From Cucumis sativus (Eukaryota; Streptophyta; Magnoliopsida; Cucurbitales; Cucurbitaceae), in assembly GCF_000004075.3 (NCBI RefSeq), contig NC_026658.2, forward strand, positions 25,656,075 through 25,720,074: a DNA stretch of 64,000 nt. Direction: 5' to 3'. The number at the start of each line of letters is the position of its first letter. Position 1 is the stretch's first letter. Below are positions 12,227-24,100 of this stretch, piece by piece. The notes beneath the pieces are model-generated. The model worked only from the letters and a program-made list of their open reading frames with translations, was not told where the DNA came from and made no database searches. The position numbers and the translations under genes were made by a program.

Positions 12227-14404
12227 AGCAAAGGACAGAAGAAAGGGGAGAGAAGAAGGGAGGGAGAAGAAATGAAGGCAGTATAGATCCGAGAGAGAAG
12301 GATTTAATTTCTTTCGCCTGTTATTTGTGTCTGTACATATGGGAGAAATTGAAAAGCTAAAAAAAAAAAAAAAAAAAAAGAAATGAGTGCATAAACAATC
12401 AGATAGTGGCAGTACACCAGATTATTACCTCCTCACCCTTCCGTGATTGTTACGGCGACGTTTTACCAGCACCTTCCTGATCTTGCCACGTCATCATATG
12501 AATTAATCTTGTCCGTACAATTTTTCCCTTTGGTCTTTTTCATTTTCTTTAATTGAAATTTGTTGTGATTTTAAATGCATTGAATTTCTGATGTGGAGAT
12601 TGCGTAATTTGTTTCTTAATTTCTCCAACTAATGACCTAAAATGTAACACTTCATTAGAAATATATAAACATTCGTTAATAAACTTATTGAAGAAAAAAG
12701 AAAGTAAAAAATAATGTAGCAAACATGTGCAATAACCTTTGGAATTACACTTTTCTTTATGGCTTAAAGCGTAGGTTGCTTCTCAAGTTTTATATTTCTT
12801 TTGAATTTTCAAATTCTAAGTCTTGCATTTTCGATTAAATATTTTTTTCTCTTTTGCCTCGATTTTATTTGATGTTTGAAATTTTATTATTGTTATTGTT
12901 TGGTTGATATGTTCAATCTTTAATACTCTAATACATTGTTGTAGTCATTGGACTTTTAGGAAGTGATTAGAGACAATGAATGGGTTAGTTGTTATAGTTT
13001 GATTAAAAAAAAATTTTATTTGGGGTGTAAATTATTTTAATTTCGGTTATTAAATGTGTTTGATATATATACTATTTTAGTTTAACAAGAAAAGAGTAAA
13101 CATTGTAGCAAAACAATGTGTCAAATAGTAAAAATAGTAGTAAATACTATAACAAATTGAGAGTTTTGAAACAGTGTTGTAGCTAATTAGAGACTTTTAA
13201 ATAGTATTTATTGTAATAAGATGTCGTTATTATAGTCATAAATATTATTTTTTCCAAATAGCCTCTTCTGCTTGTTTTATTTTCAAAAGATATAGCTTAA
13301 GTATTATTATGTTAAACAATAATCAAAAACTTGATTTTAAAAATATTTCTATATATGCAAATATTTTGAATTCAACTGCTGCTACGCTCGGTATTATTGC
13401 GGTATATAATTTAGTTGAGACATAAATTGTTTGAAAACTTGAAACATGTGTGATTATAAGTATTATTTTGGTAACATTTTATTTCATGTGTTTTGTTTCT
13501 ATTTTTAGTAGGATTCAACAAAATCAATTATTGTGTCTAAAAATCAGAACAATCACAAGAAACATAAAACGAAAACAAACAAGCACATTATTACTAAACA
13601 AATGCTACTCATTCTATAATTTTTCATCTAAACCAAAACTATATTTTTTGGGTTTCTTTTTTTTTTAAAGTGAACATATATCAAACAGATTAACTCCACA
13701 AATGATAAAAAAGAGATGTGCTTTTGTCAGTGGTTGGTTAATACAATTTTAGTTGTATAGATTATAATATATACAAATATATAAATAACTCAATAGTTAG
13801 TTTTGAAAAATTTTAAATTCTACCACTAATAGATACTACCGTGATAGACTTCTATTTGTTATATATATATCAATGAATGTTTGGACTAGCTTAGCACTAA
13901 TCTCATGTGACAACTGAATCTTGCAACATTTGAATGTCACGACTTTTTAGTTAGATATTAAAACTTTCGTATTGTAAAATTACTTTTTCATATATATTTT
14001 ATTTTGTTATTTAAAAATGTACTAATATATTTCTAAAATTTATAGACAAACAATAAATAAATAATGCACAATGAACTAAAAATGTAGACTAAACTTTATA
14101 TTTATTAAAAATATAAAGTCGAAAATTAGACAGCTGAATTTGTTAATGAACAGAAAGGGAAATTCTGTTTTTAGCTTTATTTCTCAAAATCAATTTTTTT
14201 CCTCCACCGACAGACTCGTTTCTACCCTAATTTATCGGAAGATAAAACAAAATTTCATTTTACTAATTATTTAAAGGCTCTTCGATCTTGATTTTCATAG
14301 ACTGCACGATTCTCGAGGAGGAGAAGAAGCTAAGAAAAGTACAAACTCGCATTTGCACCGGTTGACTTCAATTAGTTCGTGTTCTGCACTCTACACGCTC
14401 ACCA
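12227..14404. other. Intergenic region between TM9 copy 1 and the TM9 pseudogene
   Basis: This contains the promoter and leader of TM9 copy 1 next to 12226, a 21-base A run at 12359-12379, and AT-rich sequence. The part around 12950-13260 resembles 3540-3900 in its order of short blocks and may be a dispersed repeat. From about 14280 the sequence begins to resemble the leader of TM9 copy 2. No coding region is supportable. Confidence 0.55.
12359..12379 (+). repeat. 21-base poly(A) run
   Basis: A simple homopolymer upstream of TM9 copy 1. It has no flanking duplication or retrocopy body that I can see, so it is treated as simple sequence. Confidence 0.85.
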
Positions 14405-16005
14405 ATGGCGTTCTCTGAGTTTAATCCCGGTTTGTGGGCATTGACGATATCTCCGAGCTCTTTGCTTCTGATTCACGCGACCCACTAATTAACTTTTAAC
14501 ATATTTGGTGTAAATCCAGTGGATTTTAACAAAGTGAGTTCAGATTTCCTCAATGTATATGAAAATTTATTGGCATTTGTTGGGTTTGGATTTGTTCTTA
14601 AGATTAGACTTCGAAATGAAGTAAAGTATGTCGGAAAGGGGTTTTGTAAGAAGATTTAAGTCTTGTGCCCATAAGGTGTTCGAGATATTATCTGAGAGAA
14701 CTTGTACTGATAACTGATTAGATTAGCATTGTGTTTTGTTAGTGGCAGCGGAATTACTTGGAAGTGAAGGTGAAATGATCGATTATACGAAGACCCAGCT
14801 TCCTATTTCGTATACTTACTTCCCTTTTGTTGTCCCAGAAAGATTTGGGATGACGCAAGCATTGTTGGAGGAATTTTGCTCCCCGTTATATGGCAACTTT
14901 TTCATCTATTTTTAACACGGAGACTGTTTAGTGTTTAGTCGGGAAATTATTCTTGGTGGTCTCTTGATAACAGACTTAGATTTGAAATTCTCCTAATAAC
15001 TACTCCGTACAAATGTAGTAGTTCTTACCTTTTTCGACGCAGAACTGTCTGCCAATCTGGTGATCTCATTGAATAATTTCTTATTTCTTGTGTGCATATA
15101 TTGATATGTCACTATCAATAGGATACACATACTTCTTGTATAAAATATGTATATTTCTATGTCATTTATCAATAGCAATGAGGTTTCATACAAAATGATA
15201 GCAAGGACTTGTTCAATTCTTCTAAATCATTGTTTGCAGGCTAAATTAATGGACAGTAAGCTGTGCAATATTATCTGCCGGATTAAACTTGATGACAGTG
15301 GACAAAAGAGCCAAAGATTAGAAGGAGAAGGTTGAGGGTACATTTGGTCTACAATCCACATGTAAGGGAATCTCTCACTTAGACATATTAATCTCCAAAG
15401 CAAGTACCCCAAGAATGAATTTCTTTATGCTAATTTTCCTCGCATTTTATTTCTTGCCGCTATATTGCATATTGTCATATACCACTAGATGATTACTTTT
15501 TTCTTACCGATTAAGTTTATCATTCTTATTGTGTGAGTTTCTTCTTGAATTTAAGGAGAGTGATGTGGATTGACATCTAGGTTGGAGGAATGTTCCAAAT
15601 TCGGTTCTATCAGTTGAGCTCTGGCGTATTGGAAGTAGTTTACCACGATGTCAAGATCATTCAGGATAAGATTCCCTGAGCTGTTTATGTTGGTTAACGG
15701 TATAGATTGGAAGAACATTGCCATTCACTTTTTCCACTGCCATATATCAATCTTCTTCACGTTTGATGCTCCCTTCTGGGGTCAGAACCTGCAGTTTGTG
15801 CCCTATGTTTGCTCTGCTCTTTTTGTGGGCTGGAATCGATTCAAGAAGGCAGGGAGGCAGCAATTGAAGGATTCTATAAAGACCCACCTCACTTCACAGA
15901 CAAATCCCTACTTGGCTAAGCCAATTTCATTGGTTCTTTGGCTTCCACTTGCTAGTTTTATCAATCCTCACTGTCACTTGTGGGCTGACTGCCGAGGCTA
16001 TTGTT
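14405..16005 (+). pseudogene. Decayed TM9 copy (most like TM9 copy 2)
   Basis: Four blocks align in order with TM9 copy 2. The exon 1 relic (14405-14532) starts at an ATG and ends at a preserved donor-like site. The exon 2 relic (about 14752-14900) still reads the TKTQLP region. The exon 3 relic (about 15240-15355) still encodes LCNIICRIKLDD. The exon 7 relic (about 15554-16005) starts at GAGAGTGATGTGGATTG. Exons 4-6 are missing, exon 7 has a large internal loss and stops early in its final third, and stops and frame shifts occur in all blocks (for example TGA inside the WPSRWD region). Intron positions are kept, so it arose by DNA duplication, not by retroposition. It is on the same strand as TM9 copy 2, 1.3 kb upstream of it. 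Not expected to make a working protein. Confidence 0.88.
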
Positions 16006-17278
16006 AAATGTAAAAACAATGACCAACAAACCTGTTTTTTTTTTTTTATTATTATTATTAAATTAAATTATAAATTTAGCATGTAAATGTGTTTAGTAGG
16101 TCTCTAAACTTAAAAAATGTCCATAAATAATTTAACAAATTTTGTGTTAAGTAGGATTGTGTATATATGTGTATGTTAACCGGACCTATTAGATATTATA
16201 TTGAGTTTTGTCTAACATATGAAAGTTCATGGCCTAATATTGGAATTTTTTAAAGTAGTGTTATTTTAAAAAATATGGTTGTTGGAAAAGTAATGTAAGA
16301 AATAGGGTGGTGGTACACCGTGACTAGGTTAAGTTGTGGATGAGTAAATGACTCGCCATTGAAGTCTTGGATCGGGTACAAGACTTGGCATTGGGGTCGT
16401 ATACCCCGTGCATGACTCGGCTTAGTTGTTTGTCCAATGTGGGAGTGCTGACTACCATGTTGTCCATGCACAAAGTTGTGGATCAAGTACACGACTTCAT
16501 CAACTTCAAAATCCTATCCCATTTTGGAAACATCACTATTTTGCCATTTTCTTTTCTTTAAAAAAAAACTCTTCCTCTCATTTGGCTACTGTCATTGTTG
16601 TCCCGTCGTTCATCATTGCAAACAAAGATGACAATAGTAAGATTTTTAGTTCAATGTGATCAAACATTGGTTAATATAAAATATATTATTCAGCCAACAA
16701 GATGACTCAATGTTGCACACACGATTAAAAAACGTAGTCGACATAAATGACGACAACAAGGTTAGAATGTTTCATAGGGATAACATGCATGGCTTCAATT
16801 AATATAATTTGTGTTAATGAAAGTCATGTGCCAAGTACACCTTTAATTGACTTTCACCAACACAAATTTCACTCTTTTTTTTATAATCGTCAAACCTCAT
16901 TTCTGTTTTTGCTTACGATAAAATTAGGTTAGAAGTATAACTTTTTCCATTAAATTAAGAAATAAGTATTTTATGATTAGAAAAGGAGAAATTATAAAAA
17001 ATATATAACATTTGAGGAAATAGTGTAATAAATTTTGCAAATCCCTCATTTTACTATTCTACACTTGCGGAAATACAAATTATAATAACTCAAACTCAAA
17101 TAAATTAGATATACGTGGTAGCTGAGATACAAGTGGACATAACTTTGTACAATGAGATCACGTTGACCAAGTTGCAAGTGCATGAGATTCCCCGTGGTGG
17201 TGAAGATGGAGAAGAGAAGAACAATATTGCATCTCGTTGACTATAGTTCTTGTTCTGTAATTGTCTTCACACTCATCA
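16006..17278. other. Intergenic region upstream of TM9 copy 2
   Basis: AT-rich, with a more GC-balanced island at about 16300-16520. That island contains two imperfect related segments (around 16355-16385 and 16473-16500, both of the form TGGATC-GTACA-GACTT). The last 100 bases are the leader of TM9 copy 2. No gene recognised. Confidence 0.5.
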
Positions 17279-20088
17279 ATGGCGTCTCGGATCTCTCTTC
17301 CAGTCCAGACATTGACCATCGCCCTCAGCTTTCTGCTTCTGTTTCACTCTGTTCACTGTTTCAACTTGTTCGGCATTCGTCCAGTGGATTTCAAGAAGGT
17401 TAATTCAAAACTTCATCTGATGGGTACATTAGATTTACGTTTTTTTATGTCACCAAAGTGTTTGAGAAATTGTCTGAGAGAGCATGTGATAATTATCCTT
17501 GTGTTTTCTGGTGGCAGGGGGATGACTTGAAAGTGAAGGTGAAAGGATTAACTTCTACGAAGACCCAGCTTCCGGTTTCGTATTACTCACTTCCGTTTTG
17601 TCGTCCTGAAAAGATTGAAGATGATGCCGAGAACCTTGGAGAAATTTTGCTTGGTGATCGAAGTGAAAATTCCCCTTATGTGGTAGCTTTTATATTCATT
17701 ATTGAGATGATACTGACTCCTTTTTAGTTTTGATGTCTTTGTCATGTTTTTGTTGTCATTATCAATCACAGAAAGGTTCCATAGAAGATGATAGCACAGA
17801 ACTTATTCAATAATTAAAACCTGTGGCATTTTCAAGTTTATGGAGTTGTATTTCCAGGCCAAAATGTTGGAGCATCAGCTGTGCAATATTGTATGCCGGA
17901 TTGAACTTGATGGCGAAGGAGCTGAAGAGTTGAAGGAGAAGATTGAGGATGAGTATATGGTTCACATGTATGGAAATCCTTCACATAACCAGATTAGACA
18001 CACTCGGATATTGTTACGTGCATAATGAGTTTTCCATGCATTTGATTTGATAGGATCCTTGATAACCTTCCTTTGGTTCATCCGATTCAAATTTTTGAAC
18101 ATGAGTCTCCCCTTGCTTATCAGCTTGGATTCCATATGGGGCTTAAAGGGTATTATTCTGAGGCAAGTTTTCTCATTTTGAATTGATGAACTTTCATTAG
18201 TAGTATGATATTTGAAAATGCCCACGTTTTTTTTTCTCTACGCACAGGAACAAGCTAAATACTTCATCTACAACCACTTATCATTCACTATCAAGTACTA
18301 TCGTGATATACAATCAAATTCTACTAGAATTGTGGGATTTGAGGTTAAGCCATTCAGGTTTCCCCCTTTCTTCCTCTCTTCCATCTCCAATTCGATTCAG
18401 TTCAAATCTTCTTAGTACCGCTATGATGCCTTACCTAAATCTTATTAATGTGTTCCATGCTTCTAGCTAGAGTTCTTATATGTTTACGATTTTGTATTTC
18501 CTCTTCTCTATGACATTTTTGTGCCAAGCAGTATCAAACACGAGTATAATGGGAAATGGAAAGAAAGGAATACTCGTCTATCGACTTGTGACCCAATCAC
18601 GAAAGTTATGGTTATGAACTCCGATGGTCCTCAAATGGTTGAGGAAGGCAAGGAAATCATTTTTACTTATGACATTGAGTTCCAGGTATGTGTCGACAGT
18701 CAATTAGAATTGCATGATTCCATTTTATATCCAAATATTCTTCGGTTCTTAGTTGTTAGCAGAGCATGAGTAGTATCCGAAACATGCATTTCTCTGTGCT
18801 TATTTTTTTTCAATTTATTTCTTTGCTGCTGTATTGCTTGTTGTCAAATACCGTCAGGTCCATCACATTGTTATTTGCTTTTCAGCAATAAAATGTATTA
18901 TTCTTGACGTGGGTGTTTCTTTCTAAATTTAAGGAGAGTGATGTCGACTGGCCATCAAGATGGGACGCCTATCTTGCCACAAGGGATGACCAGATGCACT
19001 GGTTCTCTATACTGAACGGTTTGGAGTCTATTCTTGTGACCTCTGGCATTCTAGCAGTAATTGTCTGGCGAATTTACCGTGATATTTTTAACTACAACGA
19101 TCTTGAGACCCAAGATAGAGCGCAAAAGGTGACAGGATGGAAACTCATCCACGGGGATGTTTTCAGGCCACCATGTAATTCAGATCTCCTTTGTGTCCAT
19201 GTCGGCACTGGAGTTCAGATTCTTGGAATGATTCTAGGCACTATGCTTTTGGCCATCCTGGGACTCCTCTCCCCTTGTAGCAGGGGCGATCTCACTACAA
19301 CCATGCTCTTGCTCTGGATCTTCATGAGCCTCTGTGCCGGTTACGTATCTGCCCGTCTTTACAAGATGTTTAATGGTACAGATTGGAAGAAAATTGCCTT
19401 TAAGACAGCCGTCACATTCCCTTCTGTCATCTATATAATCTTCACCGTGTTAAATGGTCTCTTACGGGCTCAGAAATCCTCTGTAGTAGTGCCATCTTGG
19501 GCAATGTTTGTTCTGCTCCTTCTGTGGATAGGAATCTCAGCCCCACTTGTCTTCGTGGGAAGTTATGTTGGATTCAAGAAGGCAACAATTGAGAAACCTG
19601 TCAAGACCAACTCACTCCACAGGCAAATCCCACGACAATCCTGGTACATGAATCCGATCTCAGTTGTTTTGATTGGAGGGATGCTCCCTTTTTCAACCGT
19701 CTTCGTCGAGTTGTCCTTCAGCCTGACTGCAACTTGGCTAAACCAGCTTTATTGGTTCTTTGGCTTCCACTTGCTGGTTTTCATCATCCTCACCGTCACC
19801 TGTGCTGAAATATCCATCATGCTTTGTTATTTACAGTTATGTAGGGAGGATTATCGTTGGTGGTGGCGATCGTACATAACGTCTGGTTCGGTTGCTATTT
19901 ACCTCTTCCTTTACTCGATATCATACTTCTCCAAGTCCTTAGAGATAACAAAGCTTATTTCTATGTTATTGTACATAGGATACATGCTAGTTGCTTCATA
20001 TGCATTCTTTGTGCTAACTGGTACCATTGGATTCTTTGCATGCTTTTGGTTCACAAGAGTTATCTATTCAAGTGTGAAATTTGATTAG
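17279..20088 (+). CDS. Transmembrane nine superfamily (TM9/EMP70) protein, copy 2 (diverged)
   Basis: Seven exons: 17279-17398, 17518-17682, 17858-17967, 18054-18162, 18248-18357, 18532-18685 and 18934-20088, giving 640 residues. Exon lengths equal those of copy 1 except for one codon lost in exon 5 and one in exon 7. The signal peptide is TIALSFLLLFHSVHC. The membrane part begins at HWFSILNGLESILVTSG and the protein ends in SSVKFD, keeping the KxD Golgi signal. The intron after exon 4 uses a GC donor (GAG|GCAAGT), as in copy 1. Many positions that copy 1 shares with the remembered Arabidopsis sequences are changed here (for example CGIVGRIKL to CNIVCRIEL), so this copy has evolved faster. 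The frame is intact throughout, suggesting it is still under selection. Confidence 0.94.
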
Positions 20089-21153
20089 CATGTTCTTTAT
20101 TTTTCTGTTTGATTTTCCTTTCATTGTACTAAACTTGAGAAGCTAAAGCTTTTTGTTGTTGGAAGAACTTCGTACTTAAATTCTCTTGACGTTGTTCATA
20201 TATTGTTTTGAATTGTTAAGGGTGACCTTAATCACTAGCAGTAGCATGGCAGAGCCAAAAGGATGGGAGGCTGAAAAGAATTTAATTAATACATAAATAT
20301 TAAATTAATTATTTGAAAAAAAAGGAAATGAATTGAGAATTTGTTTTAAATGGCAAAAACCCTTAGAAACATTTTAAATATATATTAAAAAACAAAAAAT
20401 CTTCTCCAATGGGTTTTTCTTAATTTAAAAAGTAAAATATGACCTTTGAAACACGTATCCCATTAAGGAGAAATTTTATAATCTGTTGCATTTAAATTTG
20501 GTATGGCAATTAATTTCTATCCTAAAATTTTAATTTATCAAAATCTACCTTAAATTTTAATATGTATAACTATTACAAAGTGACATTTCCTTTTTCTATT
20601 TTTCTCCCCCTCAAAAATGATGCCGTCTGTGCATTGTATGGTCCGCCTCTTCAACTAATCTTGTTTATTCACTTTACATAGATTAACTTTGAACTTGGAA
20701 AATCATAGTTGTTGTTATTGCAATGGATCTACATGCCATTTCCAATATTATAAAGCACAAGAACAACAAAGGTATTTTCCAAACAAAAACATAAAAGAAC
20801 AAATAAAAAAACAAAAGAAACTTTATATCGAAATGAATATTTCTTTTTATTAAACGTGAAAATGAATAAATATGAACTTAACTAATTGATGAATATATTA
20901 ACAACTACAACTTTTTTTCGCTTTTAAAAACAAATTGAAAGATCAAGATACATGCTTAAGAAATTAATTTAAACTTTATTTTTGCAGCACAAAATCATAG
21001 GGTGATTTTAGCAAACAAAAGGTAAATAAAACTAGGCAATAAGCGAAGGTAACTATGACTCAATTATCAATATATTAAAAATCACGTAAAAAAGCCATAA
21101 ATTTGAGGATAAAAAGATAATTTACTAAGCAAAATTTCAAAGAACGTTGAAGG
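20089..21153. other. Intergenic region between TM9 copy 2 and the PLD-like gene
   Basis: TM9 copy 2 3' region followed by AT-rich sequence with many A runs, then the short leader of the PLD-like gene. I see no gene or clear repeat. Confidence 0.55.
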
Positions 21154-24100
21154 ATGAAGAAAGCTCAAACTCCAACTTTAACTACCATTTTCAGTGCTCT
21201 CTTCTTCTTCTTCTTCGTCAGCCAATTCCCGCCTGTTCTCTCCTTCACTCAATCACAATGCAAGGGTTGGCTTGTACAATCAATTCCCACAGATATGCCG
21301 CAGCTTCAGCTGGTTCAAGGCGTCCTCTCGACTCGTAAATCTAACACTCATTTTTCCATTTGCATTTCAAATTCATTTGATTCTTTTGCTTATTTCTTTG
21401 CTCATCTGTTTAGATTCCTAGAAACTTTGTCCTAATTCTTAGATTTGTTGGAATATCAGGAGATGTATTCGTATGGTTAGCTGGAAACTCGACGCGGCGT
21501 TTGGATATCATTGCTCAGTACTGGGAATTACTAGCTGGTCCTAATGATTCTCGATCAGGGGACTATGGATACTCGGATGAGGATTTGAAGAAATTTGGGG
21601 CTAATAAAGGTTATGATGTTTATTCAGCCATAGAGAAAGCTGCCGATCGCAATGTCAATGTCAGGTACATTGAATCTGGGTTTGGTCGATGGTGTTGCTT
21701 TGATAACAGTATAGGGTTCGGAAATGGAAATGGTTTAAACCCAAATGGCAAACTGCTCTGGAGTTGACCTTACAAACTGTAGTATTAAATTACATTTGGT
21801 AGTTCAAAATATGCGTATTTTACTCCTTGAAGAGGATAGGATCAATATGTAAGTTTTAAGATTTTTAATTGCTTATCCATTTGAATGGTGAAACAATTTC
21901 TGGTTATGAACTATAAGCAGACATTTTCAAGAAGAAGATATGATATTGCCAAAATAAGCTTAACTCAACGGTATTGGTATGATCTCCATACCAAGGGGTT
22001 GGAAGTTCATTCCCCCGCTCCGTGAACTCAAAAAAAGAAAAAGAAGAAAGAAAAGAAAAAAGAAGATATGAGTAATTCTTGGGAATGCAGCTAAAGTTTC
22101 AGATCTATTAGATAGACAACTTTTGATTTGAAACGAGTTGGAAAAAACCTCCCACTTTATGGATAAGAAAAATGACCGTAGGTGAAACATAATAAATATA
22201 TAATCTTGAAATTCTTTATTATTTTTATTAATTTGAGAACTTTTAATTATGTAGGCTGGTATCTCACTCGGGGGTATCTCCAAACTATGGAAAAGAACCA
22301 GCTGACTTAGCATCTGGAAGGCCAAACGTGCAGAATGTAACTTTATTACTTGGTGATTGGTATGGATCAGGCATAGTCCACTCCAAAGTTTGGATATCTG
22401 ATGATAGAGATGTGTATATAGGGTCTGCAAACCAGGACTGGAAATCTCTTTCACAGGTAAGCTTTTATTGGAAGGATTTTTTATATCAAGAACTTACCTT
22501 CAATCACATTGTTTATCGATGAGGATTGAGGATGGTTTAAAACAGATGGAGCTCCAAATCTTTGATACTGGTTTTTATTTATTGGTGAAATAATTCTGAC
22601 TTCCAGGGTATCCTTTTCGAACGTTTTTGTTGAATTCTTTGCTTTTCTATAGTTGGTCACACAAACACAACGAAATTGAATCTTAAGGTTGATGCTCCTA
22701 TCACTTGATGGTTTTAGGTGAAGGAACTTGGAATATATCTTACAGGCTGTCCAAAAATAGCAGCTCATGTCAAGGTCTATTTTGAAAATTTATTGAAACT
22801 TGCATTTCTTAATCGCACGGATTACACAAGAACAATATTTGACCACCAGTGGCAAACACAAAGAAAAGTTCCTTGCTGGTCATATTTTATTGATCCCGAG
22901 TCTAGATGCAGGCAAGTCCAACCATTCTCGTCATCCTTTGTTTTTCAGAAGAATGTACTTTTGTGATTTATTCGGTATTGGTAGTAGATTTCTTTTTTCT
23001 TCCTTTTTTTCTGAGTTGTTGGATTTAGGTAACTGAAGACCTCTTTTTCTAGCTCCTGAAGGAATGCATACATCACGAGCCACTTATCAAGAACATTGCA
23101 TGGTCCTTTTAATAATTGTAATCTATCATCCCATGCATCGATGTTGGAATCCTTAAAAACTTATCTATACACTCATGTCTGACGTTTCCAATATGTTCAC
23201 TGTTAACAATTTTGCAGGTCACCTCTTCCACCATATGTTAAGTTTCTCCATACGTTGGGCTATCCGACTATATCAGATCCTTACACACTCAATTTATCAA
23301 TCCAGACTCCTGGTAGCCGCTTATCAACGTTGCTGCCTCACTCTTGCTATCTCTCTTTCGCCCCTCCAGAGGTATTTGACAATTCTGCCACCTTTTTATG
23401 CTATTTCTCTTCTGCAATACAAAGTTTAAACTAAACTAAGGGCAATGCGTAAGGGGAAAAAGAACAAAATCTGAGTGAGCAGAGTCATGCTATAAAAATC
23501 TAGTTAGTAATGTATTATAATTTCATTATTACGAGCATGATACATGCAGATTTAAGGGAGATTGTATATAACCACGTACTAAATTGAACAATCTTATCAA
23601 ATTAAAATTGAACTGATATAGTGCTTGAGAGGTGAATTGAATTAATTGATATCCCTAAGTTCTTTTTATGGAATATTAGTTCAACATACAACTTTAGGTG
23701 CGAACCCAATTTACTATAGTGAATTGTATCATTTTGTTATGAATTACTTCAACTTAATTTCAAGTGAAATGTTTACTTTCTGGACTTTTGTCAGATTTTT
23801 ATGTCAATTTGGCATCCTATCCTATGAACCCGTACTTCCTTGCTGACAGCGTTTACCATTTGTTGCCGTGTTTACTATTTCTTACTTATCCTCTTTTTCC
23901 TTCTCTATTATCGTGTTTACTATTTCCTATCCAAACTAAAATAGTTTGCATCCCTATCATAACTCAAAGACTGACAATCATTGGCTATAATATTAAATTG
24001 TCACCCCAAACACCCATAGTTTATATATAGTGCCTAATTTTATCCCCCAATTAAAATTCATTTGCAGTCTACAGCTATTATTTGGCAGGTACCAATCTGA

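Noticed and set aside
12359-12379. Poly(A) run as a retrocopy tail
   Set aside because: There is no retrocopied body upstream of it and no flanking duplication. It is simple sequence.
16250-16660. Several short frames in the GC-balanced island
   Set aside because: Three overlapping frames on two strands with no family match. The interval is better treated as a possible repeat.
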